Shown: positions 32,891 to 41,977 of the stretch, piece after piece
Numbering within the stretch: position 1 is the first letter of the stretch
Layout of the letters: each line of letters starts with the position of its first letter
Assembly: GCF_011758765.1 (NCBI RefSeq)
Contig: NZ_JAANOU010000001.1
Coordinates: forward strand, 4,960,001 to 5,024,000
Origin: Amycolatopsis viridis
Lineage (GTDB): Bacteria; Actinomycetota; Actinomycetes; Mycobacteriales; Pseudonocardiaceae
Direction: 5' to 3'
DNA: 64,000 bases
Notes under the pieces: model-generated
Seen by the model: only the letters and a program-made list of their open reading frames with translations
Databases searched by the model: none
What the model was told of the DNA's origin: nothing
Position numbers and translations under genes: made by a program

Positions 32891-34087
32891 TCAGGAGCGG
32901 GACTGGTAGTCGCGCAGGAGGCCGCGGCTGATGATGGTTTTCTGGATCTCGCTGGTGCCCTCGCCGATGAGCAGGAACGGCGCCTCGCGCATGAGCCGTT
33001 CGATCTCGTACTCCTTGGAGTAGCCGTAGCCGCCGTGGATGCGGAACGCGTCCTGCGTGACCTCGGCGCAGTACTCCGAGGCGATCAGCTTGGCCATGCC
33101 GGCGGCGACGTCGTTGCGTTCGCCGGTGTCCTTCAGCCGGGCCGCGTTGACCATCATCAGGTGCGCCGCCTCGACCTTGGTGGCCATCTCGGCCAGCTTG
33201 AACGCGATCGCCTGGTGCTGCGCGATCGGCTTGCCGAACGTCCGGCGCTGCTGCGCGTACTCGATCGCCAGCTCGAAGGCCCGGATCGCGATGCCGCACG
33301 CGCGCGCCGCGACGTTCACCCGGCCGACCTCGATACCGTCCATCATGAACGAGAACCCGCGGCCCGGCGCCTCACCCAGCACCTGCGACGCCGGGATCCG
33401 GAAGCCGTCGAACACCGCCTCGGTCGTGTCGACGCCCTTGTAGCCCATCTTGTCGATCTTGCCCGGGATGGTCAGGCCCGGCGCGACCTCGCCGAAGCCC
33501 TCCGGCTTCTCCACCAGGAACGTCGTCAGGTTCTGGTGCGGCTTGCCGGCATTTTCGTCGGTGCGCACCAGCAGCGCGATCAGGTTCGACGAGCCGCCGT
33601 TGGTCAGCCACATCTTCGACCCGTCGATGACGTAGCTGTCCCCGTCGCGCCGCGCCCGGGTCCTGATGGCGGCGACGTCGGAGCCGAGGTCCGGCTCCGA
33701 CATGGAGAACGAGCCGCGGATCTCGCCGGCCGCCATCCGCGGCAGGTACTTCCGCTTCTGCTCGTCCGTCCCGTGCCGGGAGATCATGTGCGCCACGATG
33801 AAGTGCGTGTTGATCACGCCCGACACGCTCATCCAGCCCCGCGCGATCTCCTCCACCACCAGGGCGTAGGTCAGCAGCGACTCGCCCAGCCCCCCGTACT
33901 CCTCGGGAATCGTGATCCCGAACAGCCCCATCTCCTTCATGCCCGCGACGATGTCGGCCGGGTACGCGTCCGCGTGCTCCAGTTCCTGGGCGTGCGGGAT
34001 GATCTCCTTGTCCACGAACGACCGGACCGTGGACAGGATCTCCGACTGCACCTCGGTGAGGCCGGCGGTCTGGGCCAGACGGGCCAT
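32891..34087 (-). CDS. Acyl-CoA dehydrogenase
   Basis: 398 aa. FAD-binding dehydrogenase motifs include FSMSEPDLGSDVAAIRTRA, KMWLTNGGSSNLIALLVRT, ARACGIAIRAFELAIEYAQQ and, near the C-terminus, RIHGGYGYSKEYEIERLMRE and IGEGTSEIQKTIISR. The catalytic Glu should be in the segment EGTSE. It oxidises acyl-CoA to 2-enoyl-CoA, passing electrons to ETF; chain length is not evident. ATG at 34087 begins MARLAQTAGL. It stands alone between the GSP17M and slipin genes. Confidence 0.9.
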   Translation of the reverse strand: MARLAQTAGLTEVQSEILSTVRSFVDKEIIPHAQELEHADAYPADIVAGMKEMGLFGITIPEEYGGLGESLLTYALVVEEIARGWMSVSGVINTHFIVAHMISRHGTDEQKRKYLPRMAAGEIRGSFSMSEPDLGSDVAAIRTRARRDGDSYVIDGSKMWLTNGGSSNLIALLVRTDENAGKPHQNLTTFLVEKPEGFGEVAPGLTIPGKIDKMGYKGVDTTEAVFDGFRIPASQVLGEAPGRGFSFMMDGIEVGRVNVAARACGIAIRAFELAIEYAQQRRTFGKPIAQHQAIAFKLAEMATKVEAAHLMMVNAARLKDTGERNDVAAGMAKLIASEYCAEVTQDAFRIHGGYGYSKEYEIERLMREAPFLLIGEGTSEIQKTIISRGLLRDYQSRS

Positions 34088-34164
34088 GGGGCGACTCCTG
34101 TCGTCTGCGGGACGTGTTACCGGCGAGTATGGCCGCCGGGGGACCCGCCCGCATATGGCGCGTC

Positions 34165-34998
34165 TCACCCAGCGGCTCGGTCCTCCTGCTGGCGGGGAAT
34201 CGTGGCGTGGCCGTTCACCGGCTGCTCGGCGGCCGGCTTGTCGGGCTGGGCGGTCTGTCGTTCGAGAAAGCGCAGCAGCTCCACCGGGAACGGCAGCACC
34301 AGCGTCGAGTTCTTCTCCGCCGCCACCTGCACCACCGTTTCCAGCAGCCGCAGCTGCAGCGCCGACGGGGTGTCGGCCATGACGCCCGCCGCCTCGGAGA
34401 GCTTGTGCGACGCCTGCAGCTCACCGTCTGCGGAAATCACCCGTGCCCGGCGCTCCCGCTCGGCTTCGGCCTGGCGCGACATCGAGCGCTTCATCGACTC
34501 GGGCAGGGCGACATCCTTGATCTCCACCCGGTCGATGTGCACGCCCCAGTCCAGGGCCGGGCTGTCGATCATCAGCTCGAGCCCCTGGTTGAGGCGCTCC
34601 CGGTTGGACAACAGGTCGTCCAGGTCGCTCTTGCCGATGATCGAGCGCAGCGACGTCTGCGCCACCTGCCCGACGGCGAACCGGTAGTCCTGCACGTTGA
34701 TCGCGGCGACCACCGGGTCGATGACCTTGAAGTACACGACCGCGTCCACGCGGACGGTGACGTTGTCCCGCGTGATGCCCTCCTGCGCGGGCACCGGCAG
34801 GGTGACGATCTGCATGTTCACCTTCTGCAGCCGGTCGGCGCCCGGCACCAGCAGGGTCAGGCCGGGCTCGCGGACGGCGGACCGGACCCGGCCGAACCGG
34901 TAGACCAGCCCGCGCTCGTACTGCCGGATGACCCGGACGCTGGTGGCGAGCCCGGTGACTCCCACTGCGGCGACGATGGAGACGATTTCGGCCAGCAT
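34165..34998 (-). CDS. SPFH domain protein (slipin/stomatin-like)
   Basis: 277 aa. An N-terminal hydrophobic segment (EIVSIVAAVGVTGLATSV) is followed by the SPFH domain: VIRQYERGLVYRFGRV, EPGLTLLVPGADRL, and VTVRVDAVVYFKVIDP. The C-terminal part is helical (AEAERERRARVISADGE). It probably forms membrane-associated oligomers. Usually a NfeD-type partner gene is adjacent; none is seen here. ATG at 34998. The gene ends 78 bp before the acyl-CoA dehydrogenase. Role in membrane organisation is inferred from the family. Confidence 0.85.
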   Translation of the reverse strand: MLAEIVSIVAAVGVTGLATSVRVIRQYERGLVYRFGRVRSAVREPGLTLLVPGADRLQKVNMQIVTLPVPAQEGITRDNVTVRVDAVVYFKVIDPVVAAINVQDYRFAVGQVAQTSLRSIIGKSDLDDLLSNRERLNQGLELMIDSPALDWGVHIDRVEIKDVALPESMKRSMSRQAEAERERRARVISADGELQASHKLSEAAGVMADTPSALQLRLLETVVQVAAEKNSTLVLPFPVELLRFLERQTAQPDKPAAEQPVNGHATIPRQQEDRAAG

Positions 34999-35340
34999 GG
35001 CGGCTCCCGGGGGTGCGTGTCCCTTGACGCGATGTTACCCCGGTCACAGCGGATGGGAAGTGCCTGATCAGAGACCCTGGCGGCCCGCGGATGCGGCCCC
35101 GTTCGTCCCCCGCTGCCCGGACGGGCCCGAGCACCGGGGACCTACCGGCGGAACTGTCCACCTGGGACGGGTCCGGTCGTTCCGGCCCCCCGCCACCCGG
35201 CCCCGATTCCTGCGGTGGCACCGGTCCACCCGGTCCACAGTGGAAGCGCGGCCGAGCGGCGGGCCGCGCCCCAGGACAGTGCGCACGCGCGGGCACGCGC
35301 TGCGATCGCCGAGCACGCCGCGCTCGAATAGTGTGACGGC
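34999..35340. promoter_or_regulatory. Divergent intergenic region with leaderless -10 for the MgtE-like gene
   Basis: No gene is seen in 342 bp; short open frames are Arg/Pro-rich and lack ribosome sites. On the plus strand TAGTGT at 35329-35334 ends six bases before the ATG at 35341, so a leaderless transcript is likely. I saw no strong repeat. Confidence 0.5.
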
Positions 35341-36633
35341 ATGGCGGGAGTGAACAGGGTCTTCGCCGCCCAGCTGGCCGGCCTGCCGGTGTTCGGGCCG
35401 GACGGCGAGTCGATCGGCAAGGCGCGTGACCTGGTCGCCGGCCTCCGGCTCGACCAGCAGCCGCCGCGGGTGCTGGGGCTCGTCGTCGAGCTCGCCACCC
35501 GGCGCCGCGTCTTCGTCCCGATGCTCCGGGTCACCGGGATCGAACCCAACGCCGTCACGCTCGCCACCGGAACGGTCAACATGCGCCGGTTCCACCGGCG
35601 GCCCAACGAGGTGCTCGTGCTCGGGCAGCTCATCGACGCCCAGGCGCACCTGGCGTCCACCGGTGCGCGGGTCACCGTCGCCGACGCGGCCATGGAACCG
35701 CTGCGCAGCCGGGACTGGGTGCTGGCGAAGCTCGCCGTGCGGGAACGCTCCAGCCGGCTCGGGCTGGGCCGCCGGCGGTCGTCGCTGCAGGTCCTGCCGT
35801 GGTCCGACGTGCGTGGCCTCGGCCTGACCGATCTCACCGGCCAGCCGCAGGGCGCCGGGCAGCTGCTGATGCTGTTCGACACGATGCGCGCGGTGGACAT
35901 CGCGGCGACCATGCGGGACCTGCCGACCAAACGGCGGCATGAGGTGGTCGACTCGATGGACGACGAGCGGCTCGCGGACGTGCTGGAGGAGCTGCCCGAG
36001 GAGGACCAGAAGGAACTGCTCGCCCACCTGGCCGAGGAACGCGCCGCCGACATCCTCGAAGCGATGAACCCGGACGACGCCGCCGACCTGCTCGCCGAAC
36101 TCGCACCGGCCGACCAGAGCAGGCTGCTCGAGCTGATGCACCCGGACGAGTCCGAACCGCTGAAACGCCTGCTCACCTACTCCTCGGACACCGCGGGCGG
36201 CCTGATGACGCCGGAACCGGTCATCCTCACCCCGGACGCCACGATCGCCGAGGCACTGGCCCACATCCGCAACCCGGACCTGCCCGCCGCGCTGGCCAGC
36301 CTGGTGTTCGTGTGCCGCCCGCCCACCGAGACCCCCACCGGGCGGTACGTCGGCTGCGTGCACTTCCAGCGCCTGCTGCGGGAAGCGCCGGCGGAACTGG
36401 TCGCCACCGCCGTGGACACCGACCTGCCCGCGCTCGGCCCCGACGCCACGCTGCCGGAAATCACGCGCTACTTCGCGGCCTACAACCTCGCGTGCGGACC
36501 GGTCGTGGACGACCAGGACCACCTCCTGGGCGCCGTCACCGTCGACGACCTGCTCGACCACCTGCTGCCGGACCGCTGGCGGGAGACCGGGCTGCACGAC
36601 ATCACCGAAGGACAGGAGATCGACAGTGCCTGA
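35341..36633 (+). CDS. Soluble MgtE-N/CBS protein with PRC-barrel
   Basis: 430 aa, no transmembrane helices. Residues 1-80 look like a PRC-barrel (VFGPDGESIGKARDLVAGL), with a second similar stretch near 110-165. Then comes an MgtE N-domain: DMRDLPTKRRHEVVDS-like helices, LEELPEEDQKELLAHLAEER and DDAADLLAEL repeats. CBS pairs end the protein (GGLMTPEPVILTPDATIAEA and ACGPVVDDQDHLLGAVTVDD). The pore domain of MgtE is absent. It overlaps the DUF1003 membrane protein gene by eight bases, suggesting the two are a Mg2+-linked sensor and membrane pair, as in mycobacteria. A role in ion homeostasis is an inference. Confidence 0.8.
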   Translation: MAGVNRVFAAQLAGLPVFGPDGESIGKARDLVAGLRLDQQPPRVLGLVVELATRRRVFVPMLRVTGIEPNAVTLATGTVNMRRFHRRPNEVLVLGQLIDAQAHLASTGARVTVADAAMEPLRSRDWVLAKLAVRERSSRLGLGRRRSSLQVLPWSDVRGLGLTDLTGQPQGAGQLLMLFDTMRAVDIAATMRDLPTKRRHEVVDSMDDERLADVLEELPEEDQKELLAHLAEERAADILEAMNPDDAADLLAELAPADQSRLLELMHPDESEPLKRLLTYSSDTAGGLMTPEPVILTPDATIAEALAHIRNPDLPAALASLVFVCRPPTETPTGRYVGCVHFQRLLREAPAELVATAVDTDLPALGPDATLPEITRYFAAYNLACGPVVDDQDHLLGAVTVDDLLDHLLPDRWRETGLHDITEGQEIDSA

Positions 36634-37147
36634 GCTGACCACGCGACGCCGTCTCGACCAGCCCCGCGCCGGGCGGGGTCTGCTGGTCAGTATCGACCCG
36701 GACAGTTTCGGCCGGGTGTCCGAACGGCTGGCCCGCTTCCTCGGAACCGGGAAGTACCTCTTCTGGCAGACCCTGATCGTCGTCGTCTGGATCGCGATCA
36801 ACCTCGGCGCGGCCACGCTGCGCTGGGACCCGTACCCGTTCATCCTGCTCAACCTGGCGTTCTCCACCCAGGCCGCGTACGCCGCACCGCTGATCCTGCT
36901 GGCGCAGAACCGGCAGGACGACCGCGACCGGGTGTCGCTGGAAGAGGACCGGCACCGGGCGGCGCAGACGAAGGCCGACACCGAGTTCCTGGCGCGCGAA
37001 CTGGCGGCGCTGCGCCTGGCCGTCGGCGAGGTCGCCACCCGCGACTACCTGCGCGGGGAGCTGGACAAGCTGCGCGAGGACCTCAACACCAAGCCCCGGC
37101 GTGGCAAAAGCAATAGGGCCCAGGCGGAGACCATTACCGGTCCGTAG
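36626..37147 (+). CDS. DUF1003 membrane protein
   Basis: 173 aa. Two transmembrane helices around residues 45-65 and 70-95 (YLFWQTLIVVVWIAINLG and YPFILLNLAFSTQAAYAAPL) enclose a short loop (AATLRWDP), as in DUF1003. The following segment is a charged coiled coil (QNRQDDRDRVSLEEDRHRAA). The start GTG overlaps the preceding MgtE-like gene by eight bases, so they are coupled. Function is unknown; the genomic pair suggests a joint role in the membrane. Confidence 0.82.
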   Translation: MPELTTRRRLDQPRAGRGLLVSIDPDSFGRVSERLARFLGTGKYLFWQTLIVVVWIAINLGAATLRWDPYPFILLNLAFSTQAAYAAPLILLAQNRQDDRDRVSLEEDRHRAAQTKADTEFLARELAALRLAVGEVATRDYLRGELDKLREDLNTKPRRGKSNRAQAETITGP

Positions 37148-37150
37148 CAT
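37145..37150 (+). promoter_or_regulatory. -10 hexamer TAGCAT of mrp (leaderless type)
   Basis: TAGCAT ends six bases before GTG 37157, so transcription would begin at the start codon. Its sequence is identical to the hexamer before the TetR gene at 3944. Confidence 0.45.
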
Positions 37151-37156
37151 GGTGGG

Positions 37157-38311
37157 GTGACCAGTACGCAGCAGATCCCCAGCGTCGAGGACGTCCGCGC
37201 GGCGCTGAAGGACGTTCACGACCCCGAGATCCGCAAGCCCATCACGGAACTCGGCATGGTCAAGGACGTCACGGTCGGCTCGGGAGACACTGCCGGTGTC
37301 GTGACGGTCTCGGTGTACCTGACGGTGGCCGGTTGTCCGCTGAAGGACACGATCACCAAGGACACCCAGGCCGCGGTCGGCAAGCTCGACGGGGTGCGGG
37401 AGGTGCGGGTCGAGCTCGACGTGATGAGCGACGAGCAGCGCACCGCGCTGCGGAAACAGCTGCGTGGGGACGCGGCGGAGCCGGTCATCCCGTTCGCCCA
37501 GCCCGGCTCGATGACCCGGGTGTACTGCGTGGCCTCCGGCAAGGGCGGGGTCGGCAAGTCCAGCGTGACGGTCAACCTCGCGGTGGCGATGGCGCAGCGC
37601 GGGCTGTCGGTCGGGGTCGTCGACGCCGACATCTACGGGCACTCGGTGCCGCGCATGCTGGGCGCGCGCGAGAAGCCGACCAAGGTCGAGCAGATGATCA
37701 TGCCGCCGCAGGCGCACGGCGTGAAGGTCATCTCGATCGGCATGTTCACCCCGGGCAACACCCCGGTGGTGTGGCGTGGCCCGATGCTGCACCGGGCGTT
37801 GCAGCAGTTCCTCGCCGACGTGTTCTGGGGCGACCTGGACATCCTGCTGCTCGACCTGCCGCCGGGCACCGGTGACATCGCGATCTCGGTGGCGCAGCTG
37901 ATCCCGAACGCGGAGATCCTGGTCGTGACAACCCCGCAGCAGGCGGCCGCCGAGGTGGCCGAGCGCGCGGGTGCGATTGCGATGCAGACGCGGCAGCGGC
38001 TGGCCGGCGTCATCGAGAACATGTCGTGGCTGGAGACCCCGTCCGGGGAGCGGATGGAGATCTTCGGTTCGGGTGGCGGCCGCACGGTGGCGGAGTCGCT
38101 GAGCAAGTCGGTGGGTACCGAGGTGCCGCTGCTGGGCCAGGTCCCGCTCGATCCGCGGCTGCGCGAGCAAGGGGACGCCGGAACGCCTCTCGTGCTGGCC
38201 GAACCGGACGCCCCGGCGTCGGAGGTGCTGCGCGACGTGGCGAAGAAGCTGTCCGTACGGGCCCGCGGCCTGGCCGGCAAGATGCTGAACCTCAGCCCCA
38301 GCGGCCGCTGA
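37157..38311 (+). CDS. mrp: Mrp/ApbC family P-loop iron-sulfur carrier
   Basis: 384 aa. The N-terminal 90 residues are a DUF59/MIP18-like domain (VRAALKDVHDPEIRKPITEL). The deviant Walker A GKGGVGKSSVT follows, then DADIYGHSVPRMLG and LLLDLPPGTGDIA. The family binds and transfers iron-sulfur clusters. The CxxC motif of the bacterial relatives is not evident here. M. tuberculosis mrp (Rv1229c) is in the same neighbourhood. The start is GTG at 37157 with a leaderless-type -10 and no Shine-Dalgarno. It ends just before the second 21-bp repeat array. Confidence 0.9.
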   Translation: MTSTQQIPSVEDVRAALKDVHDPEIRKPITELGMVKDVTVGSGDTAGVVTVSVYLTVAGCPLKDTITKDTQAAVGKLDGVREVRVELDVMSDEQRTALRKQLRGDAAEPVIPFAQPGSMTRVYCVASGKGGVGKSSVTVNLAVAMAQRGLSVGVVDADIYGHSVPRMLGAREKPTKVEQMIMPPQAHGVKVISIGMFTPGNTPVVWRGPMLHRALQQFLADVFWGDLDILLLDLPPGTGDIAISVAQLIPNAEILVVTTPQQAAAEVAERAGAIAMQTRQRLAGVIENMSWLETPSGERMEIFGSGGGRTVAESLSKSVGTEVPLLGQVPLDPRLREQGDAGTPLVLAEPDAPASEVLRDVAKKLSVRARGLAGKMLNLSPSGR

Positions 38312-38340
38312 CCAGGAGCCCCACACCGCTCCCGGTCACC

Positions 38341-38414
38341 GTGTTGACCCGTCGGCGCGCCGTGTCCGCCGCTCCCGGCGCCGTGTTCGCCGCTCCCGGC
38401 GCCGTGTTTGCTAC
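38341..38414. repeat. 21-bp repeat array, second locus
   Basis: Four units start at 38341, 38362, 38383 and 38404, exactly 21 bp apart. Cores are GTGTT, GTGTC, GTGTT and GTGTT, with the shared GCCGCTCCCGGCGCC segment. A degenerate fifth unit precedes them. As in the array at 19648, it lies between convergent genes (mrp and tatB). The remaining bases up to 38585 hold nothing I can identify. Confidence 0.8.
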
Positions 38415-38585
38415 TCAGGGCAGCGAATTGGCCCGTGTGCTTCAGCCGGTTCGGGTTCGGGCGCCGCTCGCGCTGACGGCGATCGGTGAACTGGGGCTCG
38501 TGCCGTGCATTCGCGGCGGCGGACGGGTCGAACGCGACCCGTTGTCCACGCCAAAACCGGCGCGTCGCCGCAGGCGAGCCTCGGC

Positions 38586-38996
38586 TCAGGTGGCGTCCGG
38601 GTCGACCGGGGGCTTCTCGCCGGGCTTGAGGGTCTCCGGCTCCGCCTTCGCCGCCGGGCCGGTGGCTGCGGGGTAACCGTTGGGCTTCGTGCTGCCGCCG
38701 GACAGGCCGTTGATCCCGAGCGGGTCCGGGTCGCCGTCGAACAGGTGCTGCGTCACCGCGCGGCGGGGGTCGAAGTTGCGCAGCTGCCGCAGATCCTCGA
38801 GCGGTTTCTGGAACTGCTCGAAGTCCGAGCCCATCTCCTCCTTGAGCTGCTGCCGTGCCCCGTTCGCGAACTCGCGCACCTTCCGCACATTGCGGCCCAG
38901 CCAGGCGGCGGCCTCGGGCAGACGCTCCGGCCCGAGGATGAACAAGCCCGCGACGATGAGGACGAGGATCTCGCCCCAGCCAACGCTGTCGAACAT
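38586..38996 (-). CDS. tatB: Sec-independent translocase protein TatB
   Basis: 136 aa. The N-terminus [20 protein letters not shown] is the TatA/B transmembrane helix, followed by the hinge LGPERLPEA and an amphipathic helix ([15 protein letters not shown]). The long helical, Pro-ended tail is normal for actinobacterial TatB. It forms, with TatC, the receptor for folded proteins with twin-arginine signals. The gene lies 102 bp downstream of htrA, as in mycobacteria (sigE-rseA-htrA-tatB), and probably shares the transcript. Its 3' neighbour is the 21-bp repeat locus. Confidence 0.93.
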   Translation of the reverse strand: MFDSVGWGEILVLIVAGLFILGPERLPEAAAWLGRNVRKVREFANGARQQLKEEMGSDFEQFQKPLEDLRQLRNFDPRRAVTQHLFDGDPDPLGINGLSGGSTKPNGYPAATGPAAKAEPETLKPGEKPPVDPDAT

Positions 38997-39098
38997 TCGC
39001 GAACCTCCGCCTCACCCGGCCGTAGCTTCCTCAGATTACCCCGTCATCCGGCCCGTCCGGACCCGCCGAGAGGAGTTCACACTGCGTCCACCTGGCAG

Positions 39099-40625
39099 TC
39101 AGTCCGAGCCCAGCGTCACATCCACGACCAGCGTGCGACCCTGGCGCACCAGCTGCACCGGCACCGTTTCGCCGATCCCGTGCTGCCGCACCGCCACCGT
39201 CAGCTCGGCCGCGTTGCGGACCAGCCGGCCGCCGAGCTTGGTGATGACATCGCCCTCCGCGATGCCGGCCCGGGCGGCCGGACCGCCGTCGGCGACGTTG
39301 AGCACCTGCGCGCCCTCCGACGTCTCCGCCGCGACCGACGCCGCGTTGACCCCGATGTCGGAGTGTTTGACCTGGCCACTGCTGATGAGCGTGCGCGCGA
39401 TCTTGATGGCGTCGTCGGCGGGGATCGCGAACCCGATGCCGATGCTGCCGCCGGAACCGTCCGCACCGCCGTCGGTGCGGATCGACGAGTTGATGCCGAC
39501 CAGCGCGCCCGTCGAGTCGACCAGCGCCCCGCCGGAGTTGCCGCGGTTGATGGGCGCGTCGGTCTGGATGGCGTCGTAGGTGACCGGTGGCTCACCGTTG
39601 TCCCCCGCCGCGGTGACCGGCCGGTGCAGCGCACTCACGATGCCTGAGGTCACGGTGTTCTCCAGACCCAGCGGCGAGCCGACGGCGATCACCGAATCAC
39701 CCGGTTCGAGCTTGGCCGGATCGCCGATCTGCAGCACGACCGGGTTGCGCACCGCCACCTTGATCACCGCGAGGTCGGTCTTCGGGTCCGTCCCGACGAT
39801 GCGCGCCTCGGTGCGGGTGCCGTCGGTGAACACCGCGGTGATCTTGGCCTGCGGGTCGCTCGTGGCCAGCGAGACGACGTGGTTGTTCGTGATCGCGTAG
39901 CCCTGCGGGTCGATCACGACCCCCGAGCCGACACTGCCGGACTGGCCGGACTTGACCTCGATGGAGAGCACCGCGGGCGCGACCCGTTGCGCGATGTCCG
40001 CGATCGACCCGGGCGCGCGCTCCTTGCCCGCCTCGGCCTCGGAGATCGTCGCCGACCCGGTCAGCGCATCGCCCGCGCCGCCGAGCCACCAGCCGATCAG
40101 ACCGCCGACCGCGCCGATGAGCAGGCAGACCACCCCGAGCAGGCCGAGCGCGACCGGCTTGACCCGGCGGCCGAACAGCAGCTCGGGCAGGGACAGCTGC
40201 GCGCTGCGCGGGCGGGTGGCGTCCGCGTCGTCCTCGTCACCGGGCTCCAGGGCGGGCCGGCCGAGCACGGCGGCGGACCCCGGATCACGCCACGGATCGG
40301 TGACGCGCGACCACAGCGGCGGCTCCGGATCGCCACCGGGCCGCCTGCCGTTGTCCCCGGCGGGGCGCTGGAGCTGAACGTCCTCGGCGCCGGGCGGGCG
40401 GCCGAACGCCTCGGCGAGCGACTCGGGCGCGGGCGGAGCCGAGACCACCTTGTCGCCGTTGCGCGTGCCGGGGGTGTAGAGCTTGTCGAACGCGCCGTCC
40501 ACGCCGCGCGGGCGGCCGAACACACCCGCCTCGGCCGGATCCACCGGCGGCCGAGCCAGGGGCCGCGGCGCCAGCCGCGGTTCGGCCTGCGGCGCGCTGT
40601 CCTGTGGCGGATTCGGCTGGCTCAT
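39099..40625 (-). CDS. htrA: HtrA-like membrane serine protease
   Basis: 508 aa. A 165-residue disordered cytosolic region, a single transmembrane helix (LGLLGVVCLLIGAVGGLIGW), a trypsin-like protease domain and a C-terminal PDZ domain are in order. The catalytic triad is visible: His in AITNNHVVS, Asp in DPKTDLAVIKV and Ser in NRGNSGGALVD. PDZ markers include GGPAARAGIAEGDVITKLGG. It is the SigE-linked HtrA (Rv1223 type), which degrades misfolded exported proteins and may regulate RseA. The gene follows rseA by 81 bp, in the same operon. Confidence 0.92.
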   Translation of the reverse strand: MSQPNPPQDSAPQAEPRLAPRPLARPPVDPAEAGVFGRPRGVDGAFDKLYTPGTRNGDKVVSAPPAPESLAEAFGRPPGAEDVQLQRPAGDNGRRPGGDPEPPLWSRVTDPWRDPGSAAVLGRPALEPGDEDDADATRPRSAQLSLPELLFGRRVKPVALGLLGVVCLLIGAVGGLIGWWLGGAGDALTGSATISEAEAGKERAPGSIADIAQRVAPAVLSIEVKSGQSGSVGSGVVIDPQGYAITNNHVVSLATSDPQAKITAVFTDGTRTEARIVGTDPKTDLAVIKVAVRNPVVLQIGDPAKLEPGDSVIAVGSPLGLENTVTSGIVSALHRPVTAAGDNGEPPVTYDAIQTDAPINRGNSGGALVDSTGALVGINSSIRTDGGADGSGGSIGIGFAIPADDAIKIARTLISSGQVKHSDIGVNAASVAAETSEGAQVLNVADGGPAARAGIAEGDVITKLGGRLVRNAAELTVAVRQHGIGETVPVQLVRQGRTLVVDVTLGSD

Positions 40626-40706
40626 CGTTCCCCGGGTGGCTGGCTCGTCGTGCTGTCGGCGCGACCCTACGCCACCGATTGTCCCGGGCGGACGGTGAAG
40701 GGCGCG

Positions 40707-41363
40707 TCAGCGCCCGGCCACGGGCGTGGGAGCCGTCGTGGTCGTCGTGGCGGTCGCCGGGGTGGCGGGCTCGCCACCGAGCTGGGCCCGCAGCACACCC
40801 GGTGCGGGCGCCGGACCCGGCTCCGGGTTGGACGGCGTGGGGTCGGCGCTGGTCGCCGAGGTCGCGACGAGCGCCAGCGCGCTCAGGACGAGACCGGACA
40901 CGGCCACTCCCGCCCCCTGCGCGACGCGGCGCCGCACGGACGGCTGGCGCTGCGCGCCCAGTACTGCGGAACCGCTACCGAGTGGCGCGCTCGACCCGAG
41001 CGGCGCCGAAGATCCGAAAGGGGACGATTGGAGACCGGCCACCCGGTCGGGTCGCTGGATCGCCACCAGCTGCCCGTCCTCGGTCATCGCGAGGTTGTCC
41101 GGGCTGGTCGGCAGGTCGGTGTCCTGCGGGATGTTGCGCAGCACCGCCATCAGGCCGGCGGGCATCGACGGCGCCTGCGCGTGCCGCACGGCCGCGCGCA
41201 CCTGGCGTTGTGAGGTGACCTCGGCAGCGCAGATCGGGCACCGCGCGACGTGCGACGCGGCGCGCTCACGGGCGCCCAGGCTCATCTCGCCGTCCACGAA
41301 GGCGACGACGGCGTCGGGAAGCAGGTGAGACTCGGGCAGGCCCCAGCCTCGCGGTTCGCTCAT
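40707..41363 (-). CDS. rseA: Anti-sigma-E factor RseA, zinc-finger type
   Basis: 218 aa. The ZAS signature is visible in the cytosolic N-terminus (HVARCPIC, His-x3-Cys-x2-Cys, near residue 38). A membrane helix near residue 155 ([18 protein letters not shown]) and a Thr/Pro-rich extracytoplasmic tail follow. It should hold SigE inactive until envelope or redox stress. The start overlaps the sigE stop by four bases (ATGA), as in other anti-sigma pairs. RseA of mycobacteria is soluble, so the clear membrane helix here would make this one a transmembrane sensor. Confidence 0.85.
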   Translation of the reverse strand: MSEPRGWGLPESHLLPDAVVAFVDGEMSLGARERAASHVARCPICAAEVTSQRQVRAAVRHAQAPSMPAGLMAVLRNIPQDTDLPTSPDNLAMTEDGQLVAIQRPDRVAGLQSSPFGSSAPLGSSAPLGSGSAVLGAQRQPSVRRRVAQGAGVAVSGLVLSALALVATSATSADPTPSNPEPGPAPAPGVLRAQLGGEPATPATATTTTTAPTPVAGR

Positions 41364-41977
41364 GCGGAAACCCCCACGGACTCCTCCTTCGCCGCCCGGC
41401 GCCGTTCGAGCGAGGCACGCAGCGCCTGCCGGCCGCGGTGGATCCGGCTGCGCACGGTGCCCAGCTTCACGCCGAGCGTCGCACCGATCTCCTCGTAGGA
41501 CAGTCCTTCGACGTCGCACAGCACCACGGCGGCGCGGAACTCCGGCGGCAGCTCGTCGAGCGCGGCCTGCAGGTCCGGATCCAGGTGGGTGTCGCTGTAG
41601 ACCTGCTCGGGGCTCGGGTCGTCACCGACGATGCGGTCGGTGTCCTCGGGCAGCCCCTCCATGCGCACCCGGGAACGGCGGCGCGCCATATCCAGGAACA
41701 GGTTCGTGGTGATGCGGTGGAGCCAGCCTTCGAAGGTGCCGGGCTTGTAGGAGGCCAGCGAGCGGAACACCCGGATGAACGTCTCCTGGGTGAGGTCCTC
41801 GGCGTCGTGGCTGTTGCCCGTCAAGCGGTAGGCGAGCCGGTACACCCGGTCGCCGTGCTCGCGGACGACCTCGTCCCACGACGGCGGAGTCCACGCGGAC
41901 TCGTCCACCGTGACCGGCTGGCCCTCGGCCTGCTCGTTCTTCAGGCTGTTCTGCATCGTGGGGGACGGCACCTCCAT
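41360..41977 (-). CDS. sigE: ECF sigma factor SigE
   Basis: 205 aa from the ATG at 41977. Region 2 is [28 protein letters not shown], given here only as [18 protein letters not shown], and region 4 is [20 protein letters not shown] then [14 protein letters not shown], both typical of the extracytoplasmic-function group. It recruits RNA polymerase to envelope-stress promoters. An alternative ATG at 42016 adds 13 residues but has a weak Shine-Dalgarno; the 41977 start is coupled to an upstream reading frame through TGATG. The stop overlaps rseA. Order sigE-rseA-htrA-tatB is conserved in mycobacteria (Rv1221-Rv1224). Confidence 0.9.
   Translation of the reverse strand: MEVPSPTMQNSLKNEQAEGQPVTVDESAWTPPSWDEVVREHGDRVYRLAYRLTGNSHDAEDLTQETFIRVFRSLASYKPGTFEGWLHRITTNLFLDMARRRSRVRMEGLPEDTDRIVGDDPSPEQVYSDTHLDPDLQAALDELPPEFRAAVVLCDVEGLSYEEIGATLGVKLGTVRSRIHRGRQALRASLERRRAAKEESVGVSA

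Noticed and set aside
35068..37038. A 656-codon minus-strand open frame across the MgtE-like and DUF1003 genes
   Set aside because: It is antisense to two genes with recognisable domains, and its translation is Arg/Gly/Pro-rich without motifs. High GC keeps such frames open.
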